Of a stretch of 18,998 nucleotides of DNA, positions 1 through 6,775 are shown in pieces. This DNA is from Oscillibacter sp. UBA6647. GTDB taxonomy: Bacteria > Bacillota > Clostridia > Oscillospirales > Oscillospiraceae. Under the pieces are notes generated by a model. It was given only the letters and a program-made list of their open reading frames with translations. It was not told where the DNA came from and did not search any database. The position numbers and the translations under genes were made by a program. The stretch lies in assembly GCA_002455655.1 (NCBI GenBank), contig DKLF01000076.1, positions 12,416 to 31,413 of the forward strand, in the 5' to 3' direction. Positions within the stretch are counted from its first letter, which is position 1; the number at the start of each line of letters is the position of its first letter.

Positions 1-195
1 ATCTCCTACGATATTATGGAGAGAACCATGAACGTCACCGGTATCCACGGCGTCCCCTGCTCCATTGAGCAGGCCACAAAGGTTTTGGAAGAGCGCTCCA
101 AGGCGGGCATTCTGCCCCGTGAGAAGCGCAAGGGCTTCTATAAGCTTTACACAGACCACGCTATCTCCGCTATGAAGGGCGCAGGTCTGGAATAA
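1..195 (+). CDS. 3' end of an unidentified gene (C-terminal 64 residues)
   Basis: Frame 1 is open from the window edge to a TAA at 193-195. It encodes a mixed-charge soluble C-terminus that contains the stretches YDIMERTMNVTGIHGVP and REKRKGFYKLYTDHAISAMK and ends in GAGLE. The gene begins outside the window. Codon use is GC3-rich like the following gene, and the 25-bp gap to the aldolase gene holds only a ribosome binding site, so the two are probably co-transcribed. I do not recognise the family from this fragment, and no membrane segment or metal-binding cluster is visible. A metabolic enzyme working with the aldolase is likely from context only. Confidence 0.75.
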   Translation: MSYDIMERTMNVTGIHGVPCSIEQATKVLEERSKAGILPREKRKGFYKLYTDHAISAMKGAGLE

Positions 196-220
196 ACCGG
201 GAATCTGAAAGGAATTAATT

Positions 221-1114
221 ATGCAAGCAGCTTATCTCGCGCCGGCCATCACATTATTTCACGAAGACGGTACTCTGGATCTGGAAAGTCAGGGAAAACT
301 CTTTGAGAATCTGATCGAAAAGGGCATCGACGGCATTTTGGTGGAGGGGAGTTCCAGCGAATTTTTCGCAATGCCCATGGAACAGCGCAGCATTATGGCG
401 AAGTTTGCCATTGAGCGCATTAACCATCGTGTGAAACTGATTATTGGCACGTCCAGCATGGTGGCGCAGCAGATTATCGACTTTTCTAACGAGTGTCTGG
501 ACGCGGGCGCCGACGCGGTGATGATTCTCCCGCCATACTATTTTCATTTCGGAGCTGAAGCCCTGCTTCAGTATTACGACCGACTGGCCAGAGAAATTCA
601 CGGCCCGATCTATATCTATAATTTCCCCGATAACACGGGCTACACCATTCCGCCCGCAACGGTGCTTCAGTTGGCCCAGATGCACCCCAACATCGTGGGC
701 TTTAAGGATACTATCTCCGGAATGGACCATACCCGGGAATTGATCAAACTGATCAAGCCTCTGATTCCCTCTTTTGAGGTTTATTCCGGTTTTGACGATA
801 ACTTTGCCCACAACGTTCTTTCCGGGGGCAACGGCTGCATCGGCGCGCTGAGCAATGTGGTGCCCGAGGTATGCACCGCGTGGGTGCGCGCCTTCCGGGA
901 AAACAATCTGGACGGCATCGCAGCAGGGCAGCAGAGCATTGACCGCCTGATGGATCTGTACGCCATCCGCAGTCCTTTCCTGCCTGTCATCAAGGAGACG
1001 GCCCGTCTGCGCGGAATCTGCACAAATAGCGCTGGTACATTCCCCATGCCCAACGCCACGGTAGAAGATGACGCCCGCATTCTTGAGCTGCTGGGCCGCG
1101 AAAACATTCTGTAA
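221..1114 (+). CDS. DapA/NanA-superfamily class I aldolase (not a canonical dihydrodipicolinate synthase)
   Basis: This 297-aa protein has the usual length of a TIM-barrel pyruvate-dependent aldolase or lyase (DHDPS, N-acetylneuraminate lyase, KDG aldolase). Visible landmarks are the YIYNFP motif with the catalytic tyrosine near Y133, and GFKDTISG with the Schiff-base lysine at K162. The carboxylate-binding loop reads GSSSE (43-47), where DHDPS has GTTGE and sialic acid lyases have GSTGE. The segment after YNFP reads DNTG, so the arginine that DHDPS uses for the substrate's second carboxylate (position 138 in E. coli numbering) is replaced by Asn. The protein is therefore probably not a lysine-pathway DapA; the second substrate is unknown. 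The start ATG follows AAAGGAAT at a normal distance. It lies 25 bp after the upstream gene and is followed by a hairpin, so it is probably the last gene of a catabolic operon. Confidence 0.9.
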   Translation: MQAAYLAPAITLFHEDGTLDLESQGKLFENLIEKGIDGILVEGSSSEFFAMPMEQRSIMAKFAIERINHRVKLIIGTSSMVAQQIIDFSNECLDAGADAVMILPPYYFHFGAEALLQYYDRLAREIHGPIYIYNFPDNTGYTIPPATVLQLAQMHPNIVGFKDTISGMDHTRELIKLIKPLIPSFEVYSGFDDNFAHNVLSGGNGCIGALSNVVPEVCTAWVRAFRENNLDGIAAGQQSIDRLMDLYAIRSPFLPVIKETARLRGICTNSAGTFPMPNATVEDDARILELLGRENIL

Positions 1115-1195
1115 ACAGCGCTACGCCACACACTTGGGCGGGAAGCCCGCAATATATAGAGAGAATACAGAAAAAGTAGCCTGAATACGAAAAAA

Positions 1196-1240
1196 CGAGG
1201 ATGAGAACCGATATGAATCGGTTCTCATCCTCGCTTTATG
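1196..1240 (+). terminator. Perfect 17-bp hairpin, probable end of the aldolase operon
   Basis: Arms at 1196-1212 and 1217-1233 are perfectly complementary around a 4-nt ATGA loop. The downstream tract on the + strand is short (CTTTATGTT). On the opposite strand six T follow the hairpin, because AAAAAA precedes it at 1190-1195. Termination of the aldolase operon is likely, and the structure could also stop antisense transcription. Confidence 0.7.
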
Positions 1241-1454
1241 TTCCTGTGTAGGGCAGACAGGTGCGAATTTCCCTGTGGAATCTGCTTGTACGGCGGCAGC
1301 GCAGCGCGAAAAATGCAGACAGATAGCCCCGCAAAGAGCCTGTTACATCTGTGTCGCGGCGGCGACTTTGTTTTGAATATCCCGCGCTTTTGCATCGTTT
1401 TTTATCCAGCCTGCAAAAATTTTGTTTTACTTCTCGCGTTATTAAAATTCAGAA

Positions 1455-1483
1455 TTCCATTTTCCGCGAAACCGTGTTACAAT
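1455..1483 (+). promoter_or_regulatory. Candidate promoter for holB-ricT
   Basis: TACAAT at 1478-1483 is a good -10 hexamer inside the only AT-rich segment upstream of holB. The hexamer 17 bp upstream (TTCCAT, 1455-1460) is a poor -35. The predicted transcript would start about 60 nt before the holB ATG. Position and composition are the main support. Confidence 0.4.
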
Positions 1484-1551
1484 ATTAGTAAAGTGGACGG
1501 TCTGCCCGTTTGCGCCCGCCGAAGGCGGAGTCCTCGAAAAGGGAGGTTCCC

Positions 1552-2418
1552 ATGGCGGAGCTGGAAAAATTGAAAAACACACCGGCAGCGGCCCGCATTC
1601 GCGCCGCTGCGCAAAGGGGTGCTTTGGCCCATGCGCTGCTGTTCACCGGCCCGGGCGACCGGGCGGGCGCGGCCCTCTTTGCCGCCGCGGCGATGGAATG
1701 CACGGCAGAAAAGGAGCCGCCCTGCGGCGTGTGCCCCGCCTGCCGCAAGGTTCTGGGCGGCATTCACCCGGACGTAACCGCCGTGCGGGACGAAGAGCAT
1801 AAAAACCTCTCCGTGGACGCGGTGCGCGCCGTCCGGTCGGACGCGTATATCCGCCCCAACGAGGGGGCGCGGAAGGTTTATATTTTTGAAGACTGCGCCC
1901 TTTTGACGGAGCAGGATCAAAATGTCCTGCTGAAAATCGTGGAGGAGGGCCCGCCCTATGCAGCGTTCCTCTTCTGCGCGGAAAACCCGGCGGCGGTGCT
2001 GCAAACCCTGCGCTCCCGCTGCGTGGAAATCAGGCTTCACCCGGAAGCGGAGGGCGGCGACGCGACGGAGCTGTCCGCCGAGGTGGAGGCCCTTTGCCGT
2101 GCCGTGGGCGAAAAAAAGCGAGGCGCGGTGACGGAGCTTTTGGTGGAGCTGGAGCGAAAAAAGACAGACCGGGAGGCTCTTCAAACCCTTTTGGAGCAGG
2201 CACACGGCCTGTTTGCAGATGCGCTTTTGATCTTCTATGGACAGGAAGTGCTGGGAAAGAGTGAAAAAGCAGCCCGGTTCCTTTCAAAAAACTTGACAAA
2301 ACAGCAAATTATGCACACAATAGAATTGTTGCAGTCATATTGCCGGGAGTGCGCGTACAACGTGGGGGTCAACCACGTGCTGGGCGCCCTGGCCGTCGAA
2401 TTGGAGGGTATCCTTTGA
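1552..2418 (+). CDS. holB: DNA polymerase III clamp loader subunit delta'
   Basis: The 288-aa protein is the delta' subunit of the replicative clamp loader, an AAA+ protein that contacts gamma/tau and delta to open the sliding clamp. It carries the zinc-binding cysteines of the family (C50, C58, C61, C64, in the spacing C-x7-C-x2-C-x2-C), a degenerate P-loop (TGPGDRAGA, no GKT, as normal for non-ATPase delta'), the segment HPDVTAV, and the SRC motif (residues 155-157) that supplies the arginine finger to a neighbour. The frame is open further upstream to a TTG at 1510, but the ATG at 1552 follows a strong GGGAGG at 1541-1546 and gives the family's normal N-terminus. The stop overlaps the start of the next gene. 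Firmicutes usually have holB next to ricT/yaaT, which supports the assignment. Confidence 0.93.
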   Translation: MAELEKLKNTPAAARIRAAAQRGALAHALLFTGPGDRAGAALFAAAAMECTAEKEPPCGVCPACRKVLGGIHPDVTAVRDEEHKNLSVDAVRAVRSDAYIRPNEGARKVYIFEDCALLTEQDQNVLLKIVEEGPPYAAFLFCAENPAAVLQTLRSRCVEIRLHPEAEGGDATELSAEVEALCRAVGEKKRGAVTELLVELERKKTDREALQTLLEQAHGLFADALLIFYGQEVLGKSEKAARFLSKNLTKQQIMHTIELLQSYCRECAYNVGVNHVLGALAVELEGIL

Positions 2419-3686
2419 CCGAAGTAATCAGCGTCCGCTTTCGTGGCGGCTGTAAAAATTATTATTTTGCCCCGGGGGACCGGCAAATTAAAATGGGCGA
2501 TCAGGTGGTCGTGGAAACGGCGCAGGGACCGGAGTTTGCCACCTGTACGGAGGGGAACCACGAGGTGGAGGATTCCGCCATCGTCCGCCCCTTAAGCAAT
2601 GTGGTCCGCATGGCCACCGAGAACGACCGGCACACCGTGGAATACAACCGCAAACGGGAAAGCGAGGCCTTTGACGTCTGCGAGAAAAAAATTCAGGATC
2701 ACGGGCTGGACATGAAACTGGTAAACGTCTCCTTCAGCTTTGAGGGGACCAAAATCATCTTTTACTTTACCGCCGACGGGCGAGTGGATTTTCGGGAGCT
2801 GGTGCGGGATTTGGCCGGGGTGTTCCGGGCGCGGATCGAGCTGCGGCAGATTGGCGTGCGGGACGAGGCAAAGATGATCGGCGGCCTTGGCATCTGCGGA
2901 CGGCCCTTTTGCTGTTCCCAGTTTCTGGACTCGTTTTTACCTGTTTCCATTAAAATGGCTAAAACGCAGAACCTCAGCCTGAACCCCGCTAAAATTTCCG
3001 GCACCTGCGGGCGGTTGATGTGCTGCCTGAAATACGAACAGAACGCCTATGAAGACGCCATGAAGCGGATGCCGAAGGCCGAGTCCTTTGTGCAGACGCC
3101 GGACGGCCCCGGCAACGTGCGCAGCGTGAATCTTCTACGTGAAACCGTGAAGGTGAGCCTTGACTCCGCGCCGGAGCCGCAGAAGACTTACCACAACTGT
3201 GAAATCCGGGTCCTGCGCAACGGCAAGGGCAGCCGGGAGGGCATTGAGATCCCCCGTGAGCGGCCCGAGCGCTACGTGGAAGAACGGGAGGAAGAGGACA
3301 TTCTGCAATTTGTTTCCTCCGAGCCTCTGATGTCCATGGGAAAGCTGGAAGACCTGCCCAGCAGGGAGCGTATTACTCCTCCGCAGGACGGCGAGCGCCG
3401 GAGTTCTTCCCGCCGTCGCCATCGCGGCGGAAAGAGCGGCTCCACCGTGAAAAAACCTGCGGTGCAGGGCGCCGCGCCCGAAAAAAACCAGCAGCCCCAT
3501 CCCGTCAAGCCCAAGGCACCGGCAAAGCCGCAGCCTCCCAAGGGCGACCGGCCCGCCGGGGAAAAGCCCCGCGCGGAAAAAAGCGAAGGCGGGCAGGCTG
3601 TCCGCCGCCCTCATCACAGGGGCGGCCGCCGCAGAGGGGGCGGAGGAGGCGGCCAAGGCCAAGGCGGGGGCGTCTCCGGAGAATAA
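2415..3686 (+). CDS. ricT: RicT/YaaT (PSP1 domain) protein with a basic Gly-rich C-terminal extension
   Basis: RicT (YaaT) is part of the RicA-RicF-RicT complex, which carries iron-sulfur clusters and, in Bacillus, promotes RNase Y-dependent mRNA maturation and sporulation/competence phosphorelay activity. The PSP1 core occupies roughly residues 1-275, with the cysteine motifs GICGRPFCC (C161, C166, C167) and GTCGRLMCC (C198, C203, C204). I chose the TTG at 2415: GGAGGG precedes it by 6 nt, it overlaps the holB stop as TTGA, and it gives the natural start TEVISVRF. The open frame further upstream lies inside holB in another phase. At 423 residues the protein is much longer than the roughly 275-residue Bacillus protein. 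The extra tail (about 290-423) is first acidic, then Arg/Lys/Pro-rich, and ends in RGGRRRGGGGGGQGQGGG, like an RNA-binding RGG tail. No yabA-like gene follows, unlike in Bacillus. Confidence 0.9.
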   Translation: MTEVISVRFRGGCKNYYFAPGDRQIKMGDQVVVETAQGPEFATCTEGNHEVEDSAIVRPLSNVVRMATENDRHTVEYNRKRESEAFDVCEKKIQDHGLDMKLVNVSFSFEGTKIIFYFTADGRVDFRELVRDLAGVFRARIELRQIGVRDEAKMIGGLGICGRPFCCSQFLDSFLPVSIKMAKTQNLSLNPAKISGTCGRLMCCLKYEQNAYEDAMKRMPKAESFVQTPDGPGNVRSVNLLRETVKVSLDSAPEPQKTYHNCEIRVLRNGKGSREGIEIPRERPERYVEEREEEDILQFVSSEPLMSMGKLEDLPSRERITPPQDGERRSSSRRRHRGGKSGSTVKKPAVQGAAPEKNQQPHPVKPKAPAKPQPPKGDRPAGEKPRAEKSEGGQAVRRPHHRGGRRRGGGGGGQGQGGGVSGE

Positions 3687-3702
3687 ACACTTAAAAACGA
3701 AC

Positions 3703-3740
3703 GGCGGGGAGAGGGAAAATTCCTCTTCCCGCCTTTATAA
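3703..3740 (+). terminator. Intrinsic terminator after ricT
   Basis: Arms GGCGGGGAGAGG (3703-3714) and CCTCTTCCCGCC (3722-3733) pair over 12 bp with one G-U wobble around a 7-nt loop, followed by TTTATAAAATT. It ends the holB-ricT unit 16 bp before the next start codon, so the HAD gene depends on readthrough or on a promoter I cannot see. Confidence 0.8.
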
Positions 3741-3756
3741 AATTGGGAGGAACGGC

Positions 3757-4602
3757 ATGGGAAAGTTTGACGGCGTATTGCTAGCCAGCGACTTTGACAA
3801 CACTTTAATTTATACCGAGGAGGCTCTGCGCTCTGGCCGGCCCGTCCCGCCTTTGTCGGAAGGAAACCGGGCGGCGCTGGAGTCTTTTATGGCCCAAGGC
3901 GGGCGCTTTACCGTGGCCACCGGCCGGGCGCTGCCCGCTTTTGAGCGGCTGGCCCCGCTGGTCCCTATGAACGCGCCCAGTGTGGTGTGCAACGGGGCGG
4001 CGATTTACGACTTTAAAAAGGGCGAATATTTGGAGACGGCACTTCTACCCGAGCAGAGCCGCGAGAGAGGGCAGGAGGTACTGGACGCATTTCCCCGGGT
4101 GGGGGTGGAAGCATATCACTTAGACAGCGTCATTCACGCGGTGCAGGTGAACCATATTATCCGCGCCCATGAACATCTCACCGGCGTGCGGGTGCGGGCG
4201 CTTCCCCGCCTGACGGAAGCACCCCTGCCTTTGAGCAAGCTTTTGTTTGAAGCGGAGCACTGGGACCTTGTGCAGGCCGAGGAATTTATCCGCAGCCGGA
4301 ACTGGGCCGCGGAATACGAGCTGATTTACTCCGGAAAAACCCTCTTGGAGCTTACCGCAAAGGGCGCAGACAAGGGCGGGATGCTCTGCCGCCTTGCGGC
4401 GCATCTCGGCATTGCGCCGGAGCATGTATACGCAGTGGGCGACGAGCGCAACGACCTGACTATGCTGGCGTGGGCCTCTCAGGGATTCGCCCCCGCCAAC
4501 TGCGTGCCCGAGGTGGCCCGCTGTGGGGCGCGGCTTGTCTGCGATGCCAGGGACGATGCACTGGCGGAGGTAATTGCCGCGTTGGAGGAGCGCTATTCCT
4601 GA
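3757..4602 (+). CDS. Cof-type HAD-superfamily phosphatase
   Basis: This is a 281-aa haloacid-dehalogenase-fold hydrolase of the Cof/YidA (cap type C2) group. These enzymes dephosphorylate small metabolites such as sugar phosphates, flavin mononucleotide or pyridoxal phosphate. The four HAD motifs are in order: I, SDFDNT with nucleophile D12 and acid/base D14 (the usual DGT glycine is Asn15); II, TVATGR with T55 (52-57); III, K206 in KGADKGG; IV, GDERND (228-233) with the Mg-binding aspartates. The C2 cap lies between motifs II and III. ATG 3757 follows GGGAGG at 3745-3750. It lies directly behind a terminator and 170 bp before the promoter of the next unit, so it appears to stand alone. The physiological substrate cannot be read from the sequence. 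Confidence 0.9.
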   Translation: MGKFDGVLLASDFDNTLIYTEEALRSGRPVPPLSEGNRAALESFMAQGGRFTVATGRALPAFERLAPLVPMNAPSVVCNGAAIYDFKKGEYLETALLPEQSRERGQEVLDAFPRVGVEAYHLDSVIHAVQVNHIIRAHEHLTGVRVRALPRLTEAPLPLSKLLFEAEHWDLVQAEEFIRSRNWAAEYELIYSGKTLLELTAKGADKGGMLCRLAAHLGIAPEHVYAVGDERNDLTMLAWASQGFAPANCVPEVARCGARLVCDARDDALAEVIAALEERYS

Positions 4603-4718
4603 CGGCGGCGATACAAACCCTATGTCCTTTTTGCTTTTGTGTAAAATTTTTTTGTGCGCTTGCCTTGCCCGCAAAATTTTCCGCAGGAAGCGGCTGCCTC
4701 ACGAAAGGAATGGGTTTT

Positions 4719-4763
4719 TGAAGGGCCGCTTTACACGGCCCTTCACGGGTTTCATATTTTTTT
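4719..4763 (+). terminator. Probable terminator after the HAD gene
   Basis: A 10-bp perfect stem (4719-4728 with 4736-4745, loop CTTTACA) is followed by CGGGTTTCAT and then a T-rich run at 4757-4763. The T tract is about 11 nt from the stem, so termination may be inefficient. It separates the HAD gene from the GntR promoter. Confidence 0.55.
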
Positions 4764-4772
4764 AAAAAGATC

Positions 4773-4800
4773 TTGACAAACGGCAAATCTGTGTTATTGT
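4773..4800 (+). promoter_or_regulatory. Promoter of the GntR/ABC operon
   Basis: A consensus -35 TTGACA (4773-4778) is followed at 16 bp by TATTGT (4795-4800), a 4/6 match to the -10. Position fits an operon start about 30 nt before the GntR ATG. The -10 forms half of an inverted repeat, see the operator entry. Confidence 0.7.
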
Positions 4801-4820
4801 ATTACTTGCCTAGAACAATA
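4795..4820 (+). promoter_or_regulatory. Candidate operator (inverted repeat TATTGT-N14-ACAATA)
   Basis: TATTGT (4795-4800) and ACAATA (4815-4820) are exact inverted copies with centres 20 bp apart, about two helical turns. The left half coincides with the -10 element and the right half lies just before the ribosome binding site. A homodimeric GntR protein encoded immediately downstream would be placed to repress its own promoter. The half-sites are short, so chance is possible. Confidence 0.45.
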
Positions 4821-4836
4821 GAACAGGAGGTGCGGT

Positions 4837-5223
4837 ATGAAGTGGCATTTTTCAAGTGACGCACCCATCTACTCTCAATTGATTGAGCAGATCAAGGTGG
4901 GCATCGTATCCGGCGCGTTTCCGCCGGGAGAGCGACTTGCATCGGTGCGGGACCTGGCCGTGGAGGCCGGGGTGAATCCCAACACCATGCAGCGGGCTTT
5001 GACGGAACTGGAGCGGGACGGACTGGTATACAGCCAGCGGACCGCAGGCAGATTTGTAACGGAGGACACAGCGATGATCGAATCGGCAAAGCGAAAGCTG
5101 GCAGACCGCCAGATTCAGAATTTTTTGACGGCAATGACCCGATTGGGATTTAATAAGGAAGAAATTTTGACGCTGGTGCGTCGGGAAAACACGGGGGAGG
5201 GTTTAACGCATGGCGATTTTTGA
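4837..5223 (+). CDS. GntR-family transcriptional regulator, YtrA type
   Basis: This 128-aa regulator has the winged-helix domain of GntR proteins at about residues 8-75 (IYSQLIEQIK, PPGERLASVRDLAVEAGVNPNTM, LERDGLVYSQRTAGRFV). Only a short C-terminal helical segment follows, the architecture of the YtrA subfamily, which lacks a large effector domain. YtrA-type genes usually sit first in operons with ABC transporter genes and repress them, responding to cell-wall-active antibiotics or envelope stress. Here the next gene is an ABC ATPase whose ATG overlaps the end of this gene by 14 bp. The start follows AGGAGGT at a normal distance. Autoregulation through the inverted repeat at 4795-4820 is my inference; the inducer is unknown. 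Confidence 0.93.
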   Translation: MKWHFSSDAPIYSQLIEQIKVGIVSGAFPPGERLASVRDLAVEAGVNPNTMQRALTELERDGLVYSQRTAGRFVTEDTAMIESAKRKLADRQIQNFLTAMTRLGFNKEEILTLVRRENTGEGLTHGDF

Positions 5224-5905
5224 ATGCATTGAGCTTACGAAGAGCTACGGCCGCGCATCGGCTCTGGACCACCTGAGCTTGACGGTGGAGCCGGGCCACA
5301 TTGTGGGACTCTTGGGTCCCAACGGAAGCGGCAAAACCACCCTGATCAAGCTGGCAAACGGCCTGCTGACGCCCGACTCCGGCGCAGTGCTGGTGGACGG
5401 AGTGGCTCCCGGTACGTCGACCCACGCCATTGTCTCTTATCTCCCGGAGCGCACCTGCATCCCCCTGTGGATGAGCACCCGGAAGCTACTGGACTTTTAT
5501 CAGGACTTTTACGCGGATTTCCGCCGGGAGCGGGCGGAGGAAATGCTGGCACACCTGAACATCCGCATGGACCAGACCATCCGCCAGATGAGCAAGGGCA
5601 CCCGGGAAAAGGTGCAGCTCATCATGGTGATGAGCCGGGCGGCAAAGCTGTATCTTCTGGATGAGCCTATCGGCGGCGTGGACCCGGCCACCCGGGACTA
5701 CATTCTCAACACCATTATCGGAAACTATGATCCCGAGGCCGCGGTGATCATCTCCACGCATCTGATTGCGGATGTGGAGCAGGTGCTGGACGAGGTTATC
5801 TTTATCAATCAGGGGCAGGTCGTTCTTCAGTCCTCCGTGGATCAGATTCGGGAGGAGAAGGGTATGAGCGTGGATGCGCTGTTTCGGGAGGTATTTAAAT
5901 GCTGA
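5210..5905 (+). CDS. ABC transporter ATP-binding protein
   Basis: The 231-aa nucleotide-binding subunit powers the permease encoded next. Walker A is GPNGSGKTT (36-44), the Walker B segment is LYLLDEPIGGVD (147-158) with catalytic glutamate E152, and the switch histidine is H184 in ISTHL. The signature motif is MSKGTREK in place of LSGGQ, a common variant in this drug-efflux/lantibiotic-immunity-like subgroup. The protein is short and has no C-terminal regulatory domain. It overlaps the GntR gene by 14 bp and the permease by 7 bp, so the three proteins are translationally coupled. Substrate and direction of transport are not visible; efflux or membrane-stress relief is likely from the operon type. 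Confidence 0.93.
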   Translation: MAIFECIELTKSYGRASALDHLSLTVEPGHIVGLLGPNGSGKTTLIKLANGLLTPDSGAVLVDGVAPGTSTHAIVSYLPERTCIPLWMSTRKLLDFYQDFYADFRRERAEEMLAHLNIRMDQTIRQMSKGTREKVQLIMVMSRAAKLYLLDEPIGGVDPATRDYILNTIIGNYDPEAAVIISTHLIADVEQVLDEVIFINQGQVVLQSSVDQIREEKGMSVDALFREVFKC

Positions 5906-6702
5906 GAAAACTGATCAAACACGAATTTCGGGCCACGGCCCGGGTAATGGGGCCGCTGTTTCTTATCATTCTGGTTTTGGCGCTGACGGCGAACCTGTCG
6001 CTGCAATTTCTTCTGAATGCCTCGGGCTTTTTCCCCAATCTGATGGGAGGGCTTCTGCTGTTTGCCTTCGGCATCGGTATGGCGGCACTGGTGATTATCT
6101 CCATCGTACTGATGGTAGAGCGCTTTCGCGCAAATCTGATGGGCGACGAGGGATACGTGATGTTTACCCTGCCCGTCTCCGGCCACCAGCTTGTCTGGTC
6201 CAAGATCATCGTCTCCTCCGTGTGGTTTATCGCAACGACTCTTGTGGAGGCTTTCGCAATTCTGGTGTGCGTCTTCGATCTGGATTTGATGCGTGACATT
6301 TTCAGCTCCGCCTTCTTCCGTCGGGTTTTCGAGGGCGTGCAGGAGCTGGTTTCGGAATTTGGGCTGAACCTGCCAATGATGGCGGCAGAGGTGATCGTGC
6401 TGGCGCTTCTTACCTGTGCGGTGCTGTGCCTTGAATTTTACGCGGCCATCGCTGTGGGCCACAGCTTCGCCAATCACAAATCGGCGTGGAGTGTGCTGTT
6501 CTTTTTCGCATTCCAGTTTGTCACACAGCTTGTCAGCGGGCTGTTTGTAAACACGGACTTTTTTACCGGTCTTTTCAACATCGGCGGAATGAACAGTTTC
6601 CATCAGCTCATGGCCGTTCTCATCTGTATGGAGTTGGTTTCCGGCGGAATTTTCTACGCCGTCACCGCGGTTACGCTGAAAAAGCGCCTCAATTTACAGT
6701 AA
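5899..6702 (+). CDS. ABC transporter permease, six predicted membrane segments
   Basis: The 267-aa hydrophobic protein has about six membrane segments (near residues 18-40, 45-73, 101-125, 159-186, 195-216 and 235-260) and a basic N-terminus (MLRKLIKHEF). This is typical of ABC-2-like permeases paired with a separate ATPase. Residues such as MGDEGYVMFTLPVSGHQLVWSK between segments 2 and 3 resemble the coupling region found in this group in clostridia. It overlaps the ATPase gene by 7 nt and is followed by a hairpin at 6719-6746. It probably dimerises with the upstream ATPase. The transported compound cannot be predicted. Confidence 0.85.
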   Translation: MLRKLIKHEFRATARVMGPLFLIILVLALTANLSLQFLLNASGFFPNLMGGLLLFAFGIGMAALVIISIVLMVERFRANLMGDEGYVMFTLPVSGHQLVWSKIIVSSVWFIATTLVEAFAILVCVFDLDLMRDIFSSAFFRRVFEGVQELVSEFGLNLPMMAAEVIVLALLTCAVLCLEFYAAIAVGHSFANHKSAWSVLFFFAFQFVTQLVSGLFVNTDFFTGLFNIGGMNSFHQLMAVLICMELVSGGIFYAVTAVTLKKRLNLQ

Positions 6703-6718
6703 CCGGTATCAAATAAAA

Positions 6719-6746
6719 AGCGGAGCGGGATTCTTCCCGCTCCGCT
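6719..6746 (+). terminator. 12-bp hairpin between the permease and COG2426 genes
   Basis: AGCGGAGCGGGA (6719-6730) and TCCCGCTCCGCT (6735-6746) pair perfectly with a TTCT loop. No T tract follows on the + strand (GTCCCGG); on the opposite strand CTTTTTATTT would follow. It may act as a weak attenuator, an mRNA-stability hairpin, or a stop for antisense transcription rather than a full terminator. Confidence 0.5.
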
Positions 6747-6775
6747 GTCCCGGTTTCATTGGAAGGAGCGGATTT

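Larger units (their letters stand above)
1115..1551. other. 437-bp intergenic region before holB
   Basis: Besides the hairpin at 1196-1233 this stretch is AT-richer than its surroundings from about 1370 to 1490, as expected for a promoter region. A 111-codon open frame (1238-1573) crosses it, but it overlaps the start of holB, lacks a good ribosome binding site and resembles no protein I know. A small GCGGG/CCCGC hairpin lies at 1138-1150. I see no RNA gene or repeat. Confidence 0.6.

Noticed and set aside
221..1114. Calling the aldolase dapA
   Set aside because: The DHDPS arginine after the YN-P motif is Asn and the GTTGE loop is GSSSE, so a lysine-pathway role is not supported.
1238..1573. 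111-codon open frame before holB
   Set aside because: Cys/Arg/Phe-rich with no recognisable domain and no good ribosome binding site; it overlaps the holB start and crosses the probable promoter.
1477..2205. 242-codon open frame antisense to holB
   Set aside because: Arg/His/Gly-rich shadow of the delta' gene, whose cysteine and SRC motifs confirm the + strand.
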